DNA of 64,000 nt, taken from NCBI GenBank assembly GCA_950106755.1, contig OX467091.1, positions 23,887,538 to 23,951,537 on the forward strand, read 5' to 3'. Origin of the DNA: Climacium dendroides. Its lineage: Eukaryota; Streptophyta; Bryopsida; Hypnales; Climaciaceae. Numbering within the stretch: position 1 is the stretch's first letter; each line of letters opens with the position of its first letter. Below the pieces are notes generated by a model that had not been told where the DNA came from, did no database searches, and was given only the letters and a program-made list of their open reading frames with translations. Shown here piece after piece: positions 47,158-58,198 of this stretch. The position numbers and the translations under genes were made by a program.

Positions 47158-50100
47158 ATGCCTCGCACTCAGGCCCCTACGCGGAAGAGGAACACGAGTT
47201 AGCGGCGTGAAGAGGACTCCAGCGAACATGAAGAAACGCCGCCGCCAAAGCCAATCCGCATGCGCGGGGAGCATGAGCGCCGCTCCAAGGCTAGAGGAGA
47301 CCCTTGGCCTGCTGCGTCGGTGGGGAAGGGACGAGACCGGGACAGCAATCCTCCACCGAAGAGGAAGAGGACCCTTCAAGTGCAGTTGGAGTTGTCGGAG
47401 GAGGCAAGGCACGATGCAGAGGAAGAGGAGGAATTCAGAGAGCAGTCTTGGAGGTAAGTTTGGCAGCAGAAATAATTAGAGTATAGAACCAGTGGTATTC
47501 AAGGTTTTTGGGGAGGCGCGCGTTGGTACGGACGTCAAGTGCAACGCATACCATGTTTCTTTTGACGTCGACTCTATCATGTTAAACGTCATAGACGTTT
47601 AATGTGACGTCCGCATAAATTGTGTGACGTTCATGTCTGCGTCACGAAGGACATGTTCTTTGAGTTGAACTCTGTACAAAGAAAGGTGATTGTTTGTTCC
47701 TCAGAGAGCAATCATATTGAATTCCGGAGTGATCAATGAAGACGTTCGGGAGTCATCCCTCTACAAGGATGACAGACCCTAAACCACAGCGTCTTCCCAG
47801 TTTCTATGAAGAGGAAGTTCCTGTAATGTTCAAAACAACGTCCAGACGTGTTTACATTGACGTTAGGTTCAATGTCGTGAGCAACAGAGTCGCATGTACA
47901 GAACTGTGAAGCCAGAAATAGCGTATGTGGATGTCTTTTGCGGGGGTCCAGTTGCGGGATTGATTTATTTGTACTGACGTAGCCCCATTTTCTTCCCAAG
48001 CTGATAGTGCATTTGACCTTTTACAGTAAGGGCTACAACACAGGGTCTAATGAACCAGCTTCAGATGCTGATACTGAAGAGATGATCGAGCAACTGATCC
48101 CCGAACAGTCTCGCGAAAAAGGCTTAAGCACTGTAATGAAGAAACCTGTGGAAATCGACCGACAAGGGGAACCATTCGGACCTATGAGGGTTCCTTTCTC
48201 CAACGACATTAAGAAATATGCGAGAGACCTTGACCCCAGGTTTGGATGGGAGGGTCAGCCCAAAAAAGACAAACAGCGCTTATTTAGGCGCCTCTATACA
48301 GGTTTGTATTCAGTCCTTCTCTGTGAAATGAAGAGGACTACAGACCTTGTAGTTCACTGTTGCATGTAGTTCAAAAGACTGTAAATGTTGTGGAAGGTAG
48401 CTCATTGGCCATGAGGCGGGGCAGTGGATGTCACCTGTAATGTCCACAGCGACGTCGAATACAATGTCACGCCTGACGTCAATGCAAGATCCTCTACAGT
48501 GAGGGGTGGTCCCTGTGGTCGTCCGCAACACAGGGACGTGCAGTGAGTTTCTGGAGACATAGGAGTGTCCATGTAAATTCTCTTGTTATTCTTTGGCACA
48601 ACAATGTCATACATAATGCAGAGGTAGCTATATTAAGTTCTCTGGCTTGCAAATTGGCATATAGAGGGAGAGTCCGAGCGAGTGTCGGAGAAGTGGATGC
48701 AGCCGTTCATCACAAAAGCGCTCATTCATGTTCGTTGGAAGCTCAATCGATTGATTGATGGTGGAAAACCCAAGCCGATGGAAATGAATGACGATGTGTG
48801 GAAGGCATTGAAGGAGGCTCGTGCGACCGATGCTTCCCAAGAGAAGTCAGCCTATATGTCTGCCATTTCTAAGGGCAAGGCATCCAGCACAGCCCAGCAT
48901 AAGGCCGTAGAGAGAGAAGTCATCTCGAGGCTGGTAAGTATATAGTAACTGACGTCCACCTACTTGCCCAGGTCGACACCACTTTCATCACACATGTTGC
49001 GTTTGTTTTTCCAAAAAATGTCCGCTCTGGTGGTAGATGTGCAGGACTAGGCCTTCTTCTTTGCACGTGAAAGGACCTTTGTGGGGTGGCATGCTAGCAT
49101 GTAATCATTGCATCTGAACTGTAACTGCATATTCTTCTTCCCCTTGTCGGGTGGCATTCAAGCATGTAATCGTTGCATGTGGACTCTAAGTGCATATTCT
49201 TGTTCCCCTTGTACGGTGCCATTGAAGCATGTAAGCTTTGCATGTGAACTCTAAGTGCATATTCTTCTTCCCCTTGTAGACTTTGTTGCGGAATAGAGCA
49301 CCGTTTGAAGCAGAGGTGGACGCAGAAATGGCCAAGGAGTTGCAGCGTCTGGAAGAAGAGAAGCGCAGAGGTCGAAGTCCCCATAGCAAAGAGCTGCAAG
49401 AGATGCGCAGTCGGCTGGATGAGCTTGAGCTCAGTGTAAGTCGCCTTACTGAGACCGTGAGCACGTCCCACAAAAGCATGGAGGAAATGCTACGTAAGAT
49501 CCTCGCAAGTCAGTGTAAAGCAAGTGCTGGGGGGACCCTGGATGTCACGGAGCCATCCTCGCCAATGGAGGTAGGGAATGCACCACTTCTCACGTCACCT
49601 AGGGCAGAGGCATCGAAAATGGCACAGAAGGACAGTCCTGTGCCCGTGTTGCAGCCCACAGCTCTTGTAGATGTCGTTGAGCCAATCCCCATAGCTGTCC
49701 AAAGCAATGTCAAAGACGATGTTCTTGTTGACGTTAACTCCGACAAGCGGGCTGTTGAAGACGATGTTGTTCACGACGTTGTAGCTAACGCTGAGGAGGA
49801 GCAGGTACAAGGCGCCGGTGAAGTTGCCATCCCTGAAACTACTGAAGGTCAGCAAGGAGTGGAAGATGTGTACGCTATAGTGAAAGACTCCGGGGTGCAG
49901 GCAACATCTAAGAGGCGAGAAAACACGATGGAGACCTCCACGGAGCAATAGGTGATGCGATGTCTCTCTTTCCATTTTAAGTGCCAAGTGATTGACGTGA
50001 AGCACTCCCTTTGTTAGGCTAGTGATATTATTTCCATGAATTGCCTTGTATGAGGATGGTGTCATAGCGTAGTAGCGGATGCCTTGCAATGCTTCAATTT

Positions 50101-50756
50101 TTTTTTACAAGTGCGTGTCAAATTGGACATCAAAGTGAACGTCACTAGTGGCAGACGCTGATGCACTCTAGGGCTCAACCTGTTCTTTTCAAAGCGAGTA
50201 CATCAACATACTATGTAAGCAGAAGTCAAAGTTTCCTTTCAGTCCCCCATTCCATTGAATGCGCAGGAATGTTTTACAATAACTATGTGCATCTTACAAG
50301 AAAGCAAGTGCCTCAATGGTGCTCAGGTAAGGCTAGGAAGTGTAGGTGATTAAAGGATGTCAGAAGTGAATAACAATTGTGTGATGGTGTTGCAGGAAGA
50401 CATTGAAGTCCTTGGTGAGTCCTCAAGCCGACCTCGGCGTGCTGTGAGGACCACGCAAGCTGCGAAGGGCACGAAGGCTACACCGAAGGCAGCAATTTCC
50501 AAAGCGGTGGGTCTTCCTAAACCTACCCAACCCACTAAAAAGGTTAGGAAGCCTGCATTCCATTCACCCATACTTTCATTTGTTTCTGTATGCAACTTTA
50601 AAGAGTAATGCAAGTGTAGCATTCCTTGACATCTGTTGTGGCTGTATAAGAGTCCTAGAAATAAATATGCATGAGTAGGTACTGCTAGTTTTGACTTGGT
50701 GTGGTACGATGCAGGCTGTTGTTGTCAAGAAATCGGATGCACCTCGGAAGAAGTGA
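47158..50756 (+). pseudogene. CACTA TNPA-like (Transposase_24-like) protein gene
   Basis: The second CACTA protein, which in En/Spm binds subterminal repeats. Six exons with GT-AG borders and matching phases: 47158-47453, 48027-48301, 48665-48933, 49280-49951, 50396-50542, 50715-50756; about 566 codons. The N-terminus is basic and charged (KRKR patch, acidic EEARHDAEEEEEF). The middle resembles the plant Transposase_24 family: DIKKYARDLDPRFGWEG, VSEKWMQPFITKALIHVRWK, then a segment ending HKAVEREVISRL. Exon 4 is a coiled coil (LQRLEEEKRR ... LDELELSVSRLTETV). The C-terminus is Lys/Pro/Ala-rich and likely binds DNA. Two in-frame TAGs: codon 16 (47203) and the last codon of exon 4 (49949), where CAG|GTGATG would be a normal donor. 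Both fit CAG-to-TAG changes. Confidence 0.75.
49084..49278 (+). repeat. 65-bp tandem repeat (3 copies) at a splice acceptor
   Basis: Exactly three 65-bp units (49084-49148, 49149-49213, 49214-49278), sharing AGCATGTAA, TTGCAT, TGCATATTCTT and TTCCCCTTGT. Each ends in a pyrimidine-rich stretch, and the last one forms the acceptor CCCCTTGTAG of TNPA-like exon 4. The intron's 3' end has been triplicated, but the inner copies end GTCG or GTAC and lack a usable AG. Confidence 0.85.
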
Positions 50757-51803
50757 GTCTCTATTTGCCACAGCGTGTCCAACTTCACATCGCATATGAT
50801 GGTCAAGCATGTTATTCAGAACATTGAGTAGAACGCACCATGTTTTCATCGAAAGTGTTGTAGTTAATGTTGTTGTGGATTTCTTCGTAGTACTAGACTA
50901 TGGCATTTTTGTGCAGAAGTTGGCAAGTGGCCTTATAATCCCAATGCCATTGAAAACACAGGCTTCTATGCTTGGACATCTCTTACAAAGACACATAATT
51001 CATCTTCTAATGGCATATCTCAATCTTCCATTCACTCATGTATATGGGCTGTAGAGTACATCGTCTTTGATGTTGCGGTTTATGATTCACGTTGTTCATG
51101 TCGTTCGAGAAAACATCCTTCCTCTCGCATTGTATGTCTTCTATAATGCTCAAGAAAACACTGCAGATGTCACTGTGCGTGTCGAACGGAACACTGAGCG
51201 CAAAGCAATGCATACCCCAGTACACGGATTGCTCTACTTAATGTCACAATAGACGTGTATGTGGACGATGTCTGCGATTTCAGCAAAGAATAAATTCCAC
51301 AATATTATCCACCCAGCTCGTTTCCTAAAGCACATTCTCGTTGACTCTGATGTCATTTAAAACATCCTCCTGTCAAATGTGACGTCCCAAAGAACATCAC
51401 ACAGAACACCGGCATGTACCGCAAAAGAGTGCCATGTCAGCTGCCACGTAGGCTGCGTGCTCCGGAAATTATTTTCCACGTTAGATATTTAGGGGTCCAC
51501 GTCATTGGACACGTCACAACGTCGTTGGATGAAAAAGTTGTCCAACGTGTCCCTGCCCATCGTTAAAAATCCTACGTGGATGCCAAAACCCCTCCACATG
51601 GCACTCTCAGAAACTCTTGGGTGACCCTGTTGTTTTCGATGTCACAAAAAATTTAAGCACGTTTCAGCACATAACATAGCACATTTTTGGCCCGTTTTTT
51701 TAAACGGATTTTTTTAGACGTCACTATAGGCATCGTCCTTGTTAAATTAGACATCACGGCACGTTTTTTCCCTTGTTAAAAAAAACACTGATTTCTTATA
51801 GTG
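50757..51803. other. CACTA right subterminal region
   Basis: No gene. From about 51,240 to the right end, words such as GACGTC, CACGTC, AACGTC and GATGTCA recur every few tens of bases, mirroring 38,140-38,320 on the left. The region ends in TTTCTTATAGTG. Confidence 0.6.
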
Positions 51804-52839
51804 ATACGACTATTCAGTGACAAAGCACCACCTAGAACCCTTTGTCAATCCTGTCGAAGATGGACCCTTCATTTCGGAAATGGAGGATAGCTACGGCAAA
51901 CTATTCCAGCTTAAATCACATATTGCAAGCTGGAGTTTTGGTGTGAACCGATGGAAAGACTACGTCTTTCTCCGGTACATAGTCTCCGGGCAGCCGGGTT
52001 ACCTTGTGTGGAATTTAAATGAAAAGGTGATATTCATAGATGCTCACCACAACAACTATGTTGTGATCGTTCTACGTGAGGTAGATGACGGTGGAAAAGC
52101 TGAAAAACATTGTCACTCAATAGTGCTGAATGTCAATTCAAATCAAACAGAGTTTGACCTTGAAAACCTCATGACTTTATTGGAGGGCTCTGAAATGGAG
52201 TCCCTCAATCAACAGTTTATAGATAGTGGATACCTTCCATGGAAAACCAGGACCGCCAAAGCTACTGCAACCAAGCTGAGCCTGATCTTCCAGACATTGG
52301 ATAGGTACGCTTTGTCAAACGTTCAAGCTCCTCCGATTGTAGGAGGTCAAATACGTAATATTCAACAACGTGAATCGATTGGAAAGCGGACCATGTCATC
52401 TTGAAGCGGAGGAGGAAGAAGTAGGGGGACACAACCTAGTCAACCCCTGCTCGAGACTCAAACTCAGGATTGCATTAATCCTAGCCCTACACCACCAAGT
52501 AAGAGAAGAAGGAAAAGTTTAGTGGGAGGTGCCACGAGTGCAGGTAGCTCGGGGTCTACATTGACATCAGTTGGAACTCAATCAGAAGAACCGATGGAAG
52601 AATTCCAGAGGCACGCTATCATTCAAAGGGAGTTTTGGGCAAAACATAATCAGTGTTTTCTCTTTGATCAAAACACTGTTAGTGTGGATATAAAGCAATG
52701 CATAATTGTGAAAGAACAATACATAATTCGTACACTGCAAGACGACATGGTTAAGTCTGTGAAAGAACAGCTCATCCAACTCATCGACATCAAGCAGCGC
52801 CAGAAAGTATGCTTGACACTAGTGGACCAAAATAAACAA

Positions 52840-53160
52840 CTCTTGAAAATGAAACCCCAAAAGTGGGAAGACGTTGAAAATGGCCAATTCATAATTATCA
52901 ATGGCCAACACAGTATAACAACATCCAAGGAGCTTCAGAAGCAAGGATGTGGTGAAAGCAGGCATGTGGAACTGTAGAGGTGGGACGCATACATTGTTTG
53001 GACGTTGGACCCAAACAAACTTCGACACATTTCACGCTTCTACAATGCAACAAACCACCTAGATCATGCGCAGCCAACGTGGGAGAATCAGATAATCAAC
53101 TGTAGGAACATCTAGATTGCTTGCAAGCGTCCCACTCTTGAAGTGACCGATCATGTGGTG
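52840..53160 (+). other. ParB-like domain of the multidomain gene
   Basis: The stretch WEDVENGQFIIINGQHSI (NGQH at 52900-52911) followed by a helix (TTSKELQKQ) resembles the ParB/sulfiredoxin-fold core 'DGxHR + helix'. The distal part, WDAYIVWTLDPNKLRHISRF then NATN and QIINCR, continues it. The usual Arg of the GxHR motif is Ser here, so catalytic or nucleotide-binding activity is doubtful. Assignment is from motif shape only. Confidence 0.45.
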
Positions 53161-54009
53161 CGACAGAACAAGGCTGTGTACAGTCCACTGAACTATAAGG
53201 TGAGTGAGAATATACCATCATCGTCGACTCGACGATACCTACTGTATGATTACATTGAATTCTTTCAGTCTTGTATTCATTGGTCAGCATTTGGAATTAT
53301 AATTAGAACTCAATTTCATCATGGATTCAATGTTTTTATTTAAACATTCTTTCTCTCTTCCCTTATTTCTCCATCACCTCTTTTGCAGAGCTTTACCGAT
53401 GCAGTTGTAGATCGTTTCCAGAATATTAATCTTAAAGGAGACGGTGCAACAATAAGGGGGCCGTCGGACCTCAAGAACGAAATCCAGATAATAACCCTCT
53501 CGGACGAGTTGTAGGATCACTGGAAACTCTTTCTGACAAAGCATGGTGAAGGCGAGCTCATTGACCCAGCTACCCTTAAAATGTATAAGGAAAATAAGGG
53601 ATACAAATTGAAGCCTACTAGATTACGAAGGGAATTCTTTAAACATACTGGCCATTTCACTGACCAGGATTTCGGAAAACAGGCACAACATCTACTTGGG
53701 ATAACTCCTGGTCGGGCTGCACCATATCCCAAGCTTTCAGTTTCAAAAATGAGGGTGTTAGCAGTGGACAATATGACAAGTACGGACTAGACTGAGCAAA
53801 TGAAAAGGAAAAAAATTGTGATTCAGGACTTGATGAGCATCAAACCTGACTTAAAGCTTCTAGACAGCCGGAAGGACATAATTGATGACCGATGGAGGTC
53901 TTGGAAGTCTCACCATTGATTCTCATCTGCTACATGGGATTTCCTCCTTTCACACATCAAGGCCGAGTACTTCAAGAGGCGCTTACGGAATGATGCATGG
54001 CTAAAGCGG

Positions 54010-55070
54010 GTGTCGGACCTAGGAAAAGAATTCCCAGACATTCTGCATATGTACAATCGCTTCATGAAGCTGAAATATAGTCTTCATGAATTGAGCGGTG
54101 GAGTGGAGATGCGCGGAATGGATGTCTCGGCGAAGGCGCTTGTCACCACTAACCGATTCACTTACTGCCGTCGAGAGGTGAATCTTGCAGTGGTTGACAC
54201 TAGAGAAGTCCCTCGATCAAAACCCACAGCAGACAAGGCAGCCATAGACCCATTTCTAGACTTCTTGGACGACAAGCTGGAGCCAAGTATGAGTGCAGCC
54301 AACGTTTGGCTTTTCATATTACGTGACAGTGAGGATCTGAGCGCGGTTGTTAACTTCGTTGACTTGAACATGGCGGAGTACGACATACTGAAGTCCAAGT
54401 ACATCCCATGTAAAGCGGAAATGCTCAACAACGTGACAAATCGAGGTGCCGCCCCAGATGTGCCTCTTCTCTTCCTCTTCAAAAAAGAGAACGAATTCGC
54501 TTCATCTGTACGAGATTTCATGAAGCTAGAGTATCGAGCGCCTTCGGGAACTTGTCCTTATTACAAGGATGCGCACAGGAACACAGAATGCAAGTGGAGA
54601 ATTCACCCCACTGAACTCCGAATGGAGTTCTATTTCGAGATCCTTCAAGCATTTGCAGTCCCTGGCGAGAACATACTTGGAATTTATATCGGAGTCAAGC
54701 TCATGCTTACTGCAAAGGTATGTCACGTTAACATTGTCATTTACTATCATTGACTTGAGGATAATGGTCAATTTGTGGAGTAGATTTGTTAGGCTAGGGT
54801 AGTTCATGAAATCTATTGAGCAATTGTTACAATTATCCTCGACTCAACGATAATTAGCTATTTTGTATAGTCTGTTTTCCTATCATGTTCTTCTCTTTGC
54901 TCTTCATACAAAACAAAGGATGTAGGATGCTCTTGTTATCCTGAACACGACAATAACCTCTCCTTGCTCCCCTACGACTCACTGATATCCTCTTCTCTTG
55001 ATTCAGATGTTTGGGGCATTCTTCTATGGTTACGTCGACAAGCACGATGCAAAGGGATATAGAAGTATAT
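54010..55070 (+). other. Degenerate DNA N-methyltransferase-like domain
   Basis: HPTELRMEFYFEILQAFAVP then GENILGIYIGVK and, over the intron, MFGAFFYGYVD closely follow the layout of the C-terminal half of N6-adenine/N4-cytosine methyltransferases ('HPT-K-P--L---I--fs-pGd-vlDpFaGsGtt--aA---gR---GiE'). The SAM-binding DPF-G-G motif reads GIYIGV, and the catalytic DPPY position appears to read VDTREVP (near 54,193-54,213), so an active enzyme is unlikely. A DNA-binding or structural role would be inference. Confidence 0.45.
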
Positions 55071-56929
55071 CATACTTTGCAGATAAACTCGACAAGAATG
55101 ATTTCATGCATTCAAACTCGCCGTACTCGCTCACGTATGTCCAACCCCCTCGTCGTGGACCCGTCATGGTGTTGTCTGACTCGCCTCCGTCGCCTCCCAT
55201 GACACTGGAATCACCTATTAGGACCTCCGTGACGGAAAATCAAGTGCAGATTGAAGACCTCGTTAGCTCCGATCCGGGATTGGACGGAATAAACGAGTTC
55301 GGAACAAATACGTTCCAAATGTGTGCGTGGTTGTCCTCGGTGTCGATGCCAACTCTGGATCCGACTACTGATCCCCTCACCTCTGAGAATTTGAACATCC
55401 AACCTTCCTCTCTTGGATTGGTAGACGTGTTTGGTGTATCTGACAAGAATGAACCTGCCCAACCTCCTTGTAATGAATCACAGGCACTCGCAGGTGTGGA
55501 TCCTATTACGCGTCATATCATCGAGGATATTGAATCAGATACGGAATTTGACAAGATGATGGAGGACGACACAAAGAGGATTGAAAATGTTGGGGATGTC
55601 GGCCGAGCAAGGGCGGAAGAGAATGTTGGGGCGGATGATGAACTCATAGTTGATGCCCATATTTCCAACTTGCCAACCTTCATTGACCTGGGCAGTGATG
55701 ATGATGTTGCGGATCATCCTCGAGAATCTGATGACGATGAAGAAAACGATGATGGCACTCCCAAACAGAAGGAAATGAAGCCACTGCTCTTGCCTACGGG
55801 TTCCATCATCAAGGTGGAGAAGGACTATTGGAGGCTAGAAGAGGAGAAGAGGACCAGAAGAATTGAACAAATAGCAGCAAGGGCGGCAAGGGACAAAGAG
55901 TTGGCCGATGCGAATGCAAAAATAATGGAGTTGCAGATAAAGTCGCAAGCCCAAATCTCGGATCTATCGTCCCAATTTGAGCAACTCAAGCAGCTCCTAT
56001 CATCCCAGTCTAGTCAACAACCTGGAAATCCCTTGGTTGTATCCTAGGCTGGGCCTTCACATCCTCCACTACCTGTCTCTACATCACCAATCGTGTAGGA
56101 ACTGGTTGTCGGGCTCCCTCATCCTCGTGTCAATGATAATGACGGTGGTCTCGCAGTGACACCGGAAGATGTCGTTGTATGCACACCAACTTCGCAAGTG
56201 CCAAGGATATCTTTGCCAATCCCTTCAGCATTTGAAGTTGTTGTTCCGGAGCCACAAATTGGTGTGCAAGATGTAGGACATCATCCTCGTGTCGATGATG
56301 TTGATTGTGTTGCAGAGGTCCCAACAGTTTCGATTGAAAAGACCTCCGTGCATGAGTCGGCGGAGGCTATTGTGGAACGCCATTCTCCCTCCTTTGATGA
56401 AGACTGAGAAGGAGAAGGTGGACTATGGCGAGGGCGAAGAAGATCTTCAAGAAAAAGGTCCTTCTTCTAAGCCCGCTGAAGGGGAAGACGATGCCACCCA
56501 GGCGGGTGGATCTTCGCAGGTAAACTCCTCAAATCCAGAGTATTAATCCAAGGTGGAGAGTTTGATAGTCATTTGTTATTGTGTGGATGTTTGGAATGTG
56601 GTGCGCATGAACTGCCGACTCTTATTCGAATTCATGATGCTTGACAGGATGGCGTGCCTATCCTTGAATGAATTGCGCGGACAAAACCTGTGTCCGTGGG
56701 TGACATGCGTGTAGAATAGTATAGCATAGGCCTTAATGCGCAGTCTTGACGACCCATACTTAAACAAAATTTTGACATGTATTTTATAATCTACCTTAAA
56801 TAAAGTATAAGCATTTTAATAGATTGTGTACAATGATGTCTAATTGAACGGATTTGTCCATGTGTTCATGCTCAGCTCAATACACATAGAAATGTGCAAC
56901 GTCCGGTACCAATGAAAGCACTCCCTCGC

Positions 56930-57288
56930 TAGGGTTGTCCGTGTCACGTCACGTCTGGACGGACGTGACGGACAGACGTGACATGACGTTTTACTCAAAC
57001 AACGTCATGATGGAATATTAAAAAAAATTTAAGGAATTTTGCAAAACTCTTTACATAGAAGGTTGTACATTAGACTAATATGTTTCAATAGTAATAGTAC
57101 AATTGATATTCTATTTATATTTGTAGAAAAAAAATGAAACCAAAGCTCAAAATTTTCTGAAATTTTAGGGTTAGGGTTAGGGATGTCACTTTAGGATTAG
57201 GGATGTTAGGATTCGTGACGTGTCACGACGGACGTGACGTGACATCACGACGTAAAAAGTCCACGTCACGTCCGGATAGACAACCCTG
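56930..57288. mobile_element. hAT-like MITE
   Basis: A 359-bp element with ends TAGGGTTGTC and CAGGGTTGTC (inverted) and an 8-bp duplication differing at one base: TCCCTCGC (56922-56929) and TCCCTCAC (57289-57296). Both subterminal regions are dense in GACGTG/CACGTC words; the middle is AT-rich with TTAGGG words. It lies in intron 3 (56520-57406) of the multidomain gene. The end sequence recurs at 3334. Confidence 0.8.
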
Positions 57289-57454
57289 TCCCTCACGGAA
57301 GTCCCCAGTCAATTAGTAGAATGAAATGCATTTGTTTGCTTGTTGGCTCTCCCACTTCTGCATTTATTCAAGTAACTCCAATTCTCATTTGTTTTGCTTT
57401 GATCAGGTAGCATCGGAGGGGCGAAGAGAGGTCTTGCGAACGAGCTTGCGTCCT

Positions 57455-58198
57455 TTGATGCCTCCGCTGCGGAGAAAATGGCTGAATATTGTCTTAGACC
57501 TGAATGGCATGCTTTGCCAAAGCATGCCGAGGGCGTTTGCTGATAAATTGAAGTCTTATAGGCTTGAAGACAACGTTCTTAGCCATCGGTACCCGACTGT
57601 CATTGGATCGAAAGCAGTATTCACTAGACAGAATGTCAGTGAATTCTTGCGGCAAGAGTCGAAAATTGCGCATAGGGTCATTGTGTGGTCCACCATGATG
57701 AAGCATAATGCAGAACCGATTGTTGGGCACCTGTTTAGCAATTGCAGGGCCCCCTTCGATATACTAGGCCAAGAGTAGTATTCGAAGGTAGAAGTCGCTT
57801 CTGGAAAGTTCTTCCATCGCAGAAACAAAATGTTCTGCTTGAAGATTATTGAGGATGGCCTGTTCACCGTTCATAGTCAGGGCCCGTTCTTTAACGATTG
57901 GAATACCCTTCTCATTGATGATTCTCCTGAAAAGAGTATTTGCAATGATAATGGGAATGCCTTGTTCCTCGAGACTTGGAGTCATTCCAAGCGAAGGGAC
58001 GACATGCTCATGGGTGAGCTGCTCCCTTGGCTCCGGAGGTTGCATTCCAACTGTCCGAACGACGGGATGCAACAATACGTCAATGAGAACCGGATCGGGT
58101 TAGACCTGCCCGGTCCTGATGACCATGCCCTCCAAGATATCATTGAGGGCATGAAAGAGTCCGCGAAGGTCATGAATTGCTCATACGAGCTTTCCGCA
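57455..58198 (+). other. NIF/FCP1-type HAD phosphatase domain of the multidomain gene
   Basis: Motif I reads VLDLNGML (57491-57514): the nucleophile Asp is kept but the second Asp of DxDx(T/V) is Asn, as in a subset of plant FCP1-like proteins. RVIVWSTMMKHNAEPIVGHLF is motif II, and LLIDDSPEKS (57908 onward) is the metal-binding DD motif, followed by LFLETW. The closing region has the family's 'GELLPWL--L ... QQYV' shape. One TAG (57776) interrupts it. CTD-phosphatase-like activity is not assured. Confidence 0.75.

Larger units (their letters stand above)
38102..51803. mobile_element. CACTA (En/Spm) DNA transposon, 13.7 kb
   Basis: Bounded by perfect 12-bp terminal inverted repeats CACTATAAGAAA ... 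TTTCTTATAGTG, followed on both sides by a related T-rich stretch. Inside are a minus-strand TNP2-type transposase with its usual DUF4218 and DUF4216 partners, and a plus-strand TNPA-like gene, diverging from a common 1.6-kb spacer: the standard autonomous CACTA plan. The word GACGT recurs in both subterminal regions and in the spacer. The expected 3-bp target duplication is not seen (TTT on the left, ATA on the right). Both genes carry stops, so this copy is not autonomous. Confidence 0.88.

Noticed and set aside
49084..49278. CRISPR-like array
   Set aside because: The 65-bp units are contiguous with no spacers, in a plant transposon intron.
57165..57200. Interstitial telomere array (TTAGGG words)
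   Set aside because: Only two or three imperfect words, located inside the hAT-like MITE.
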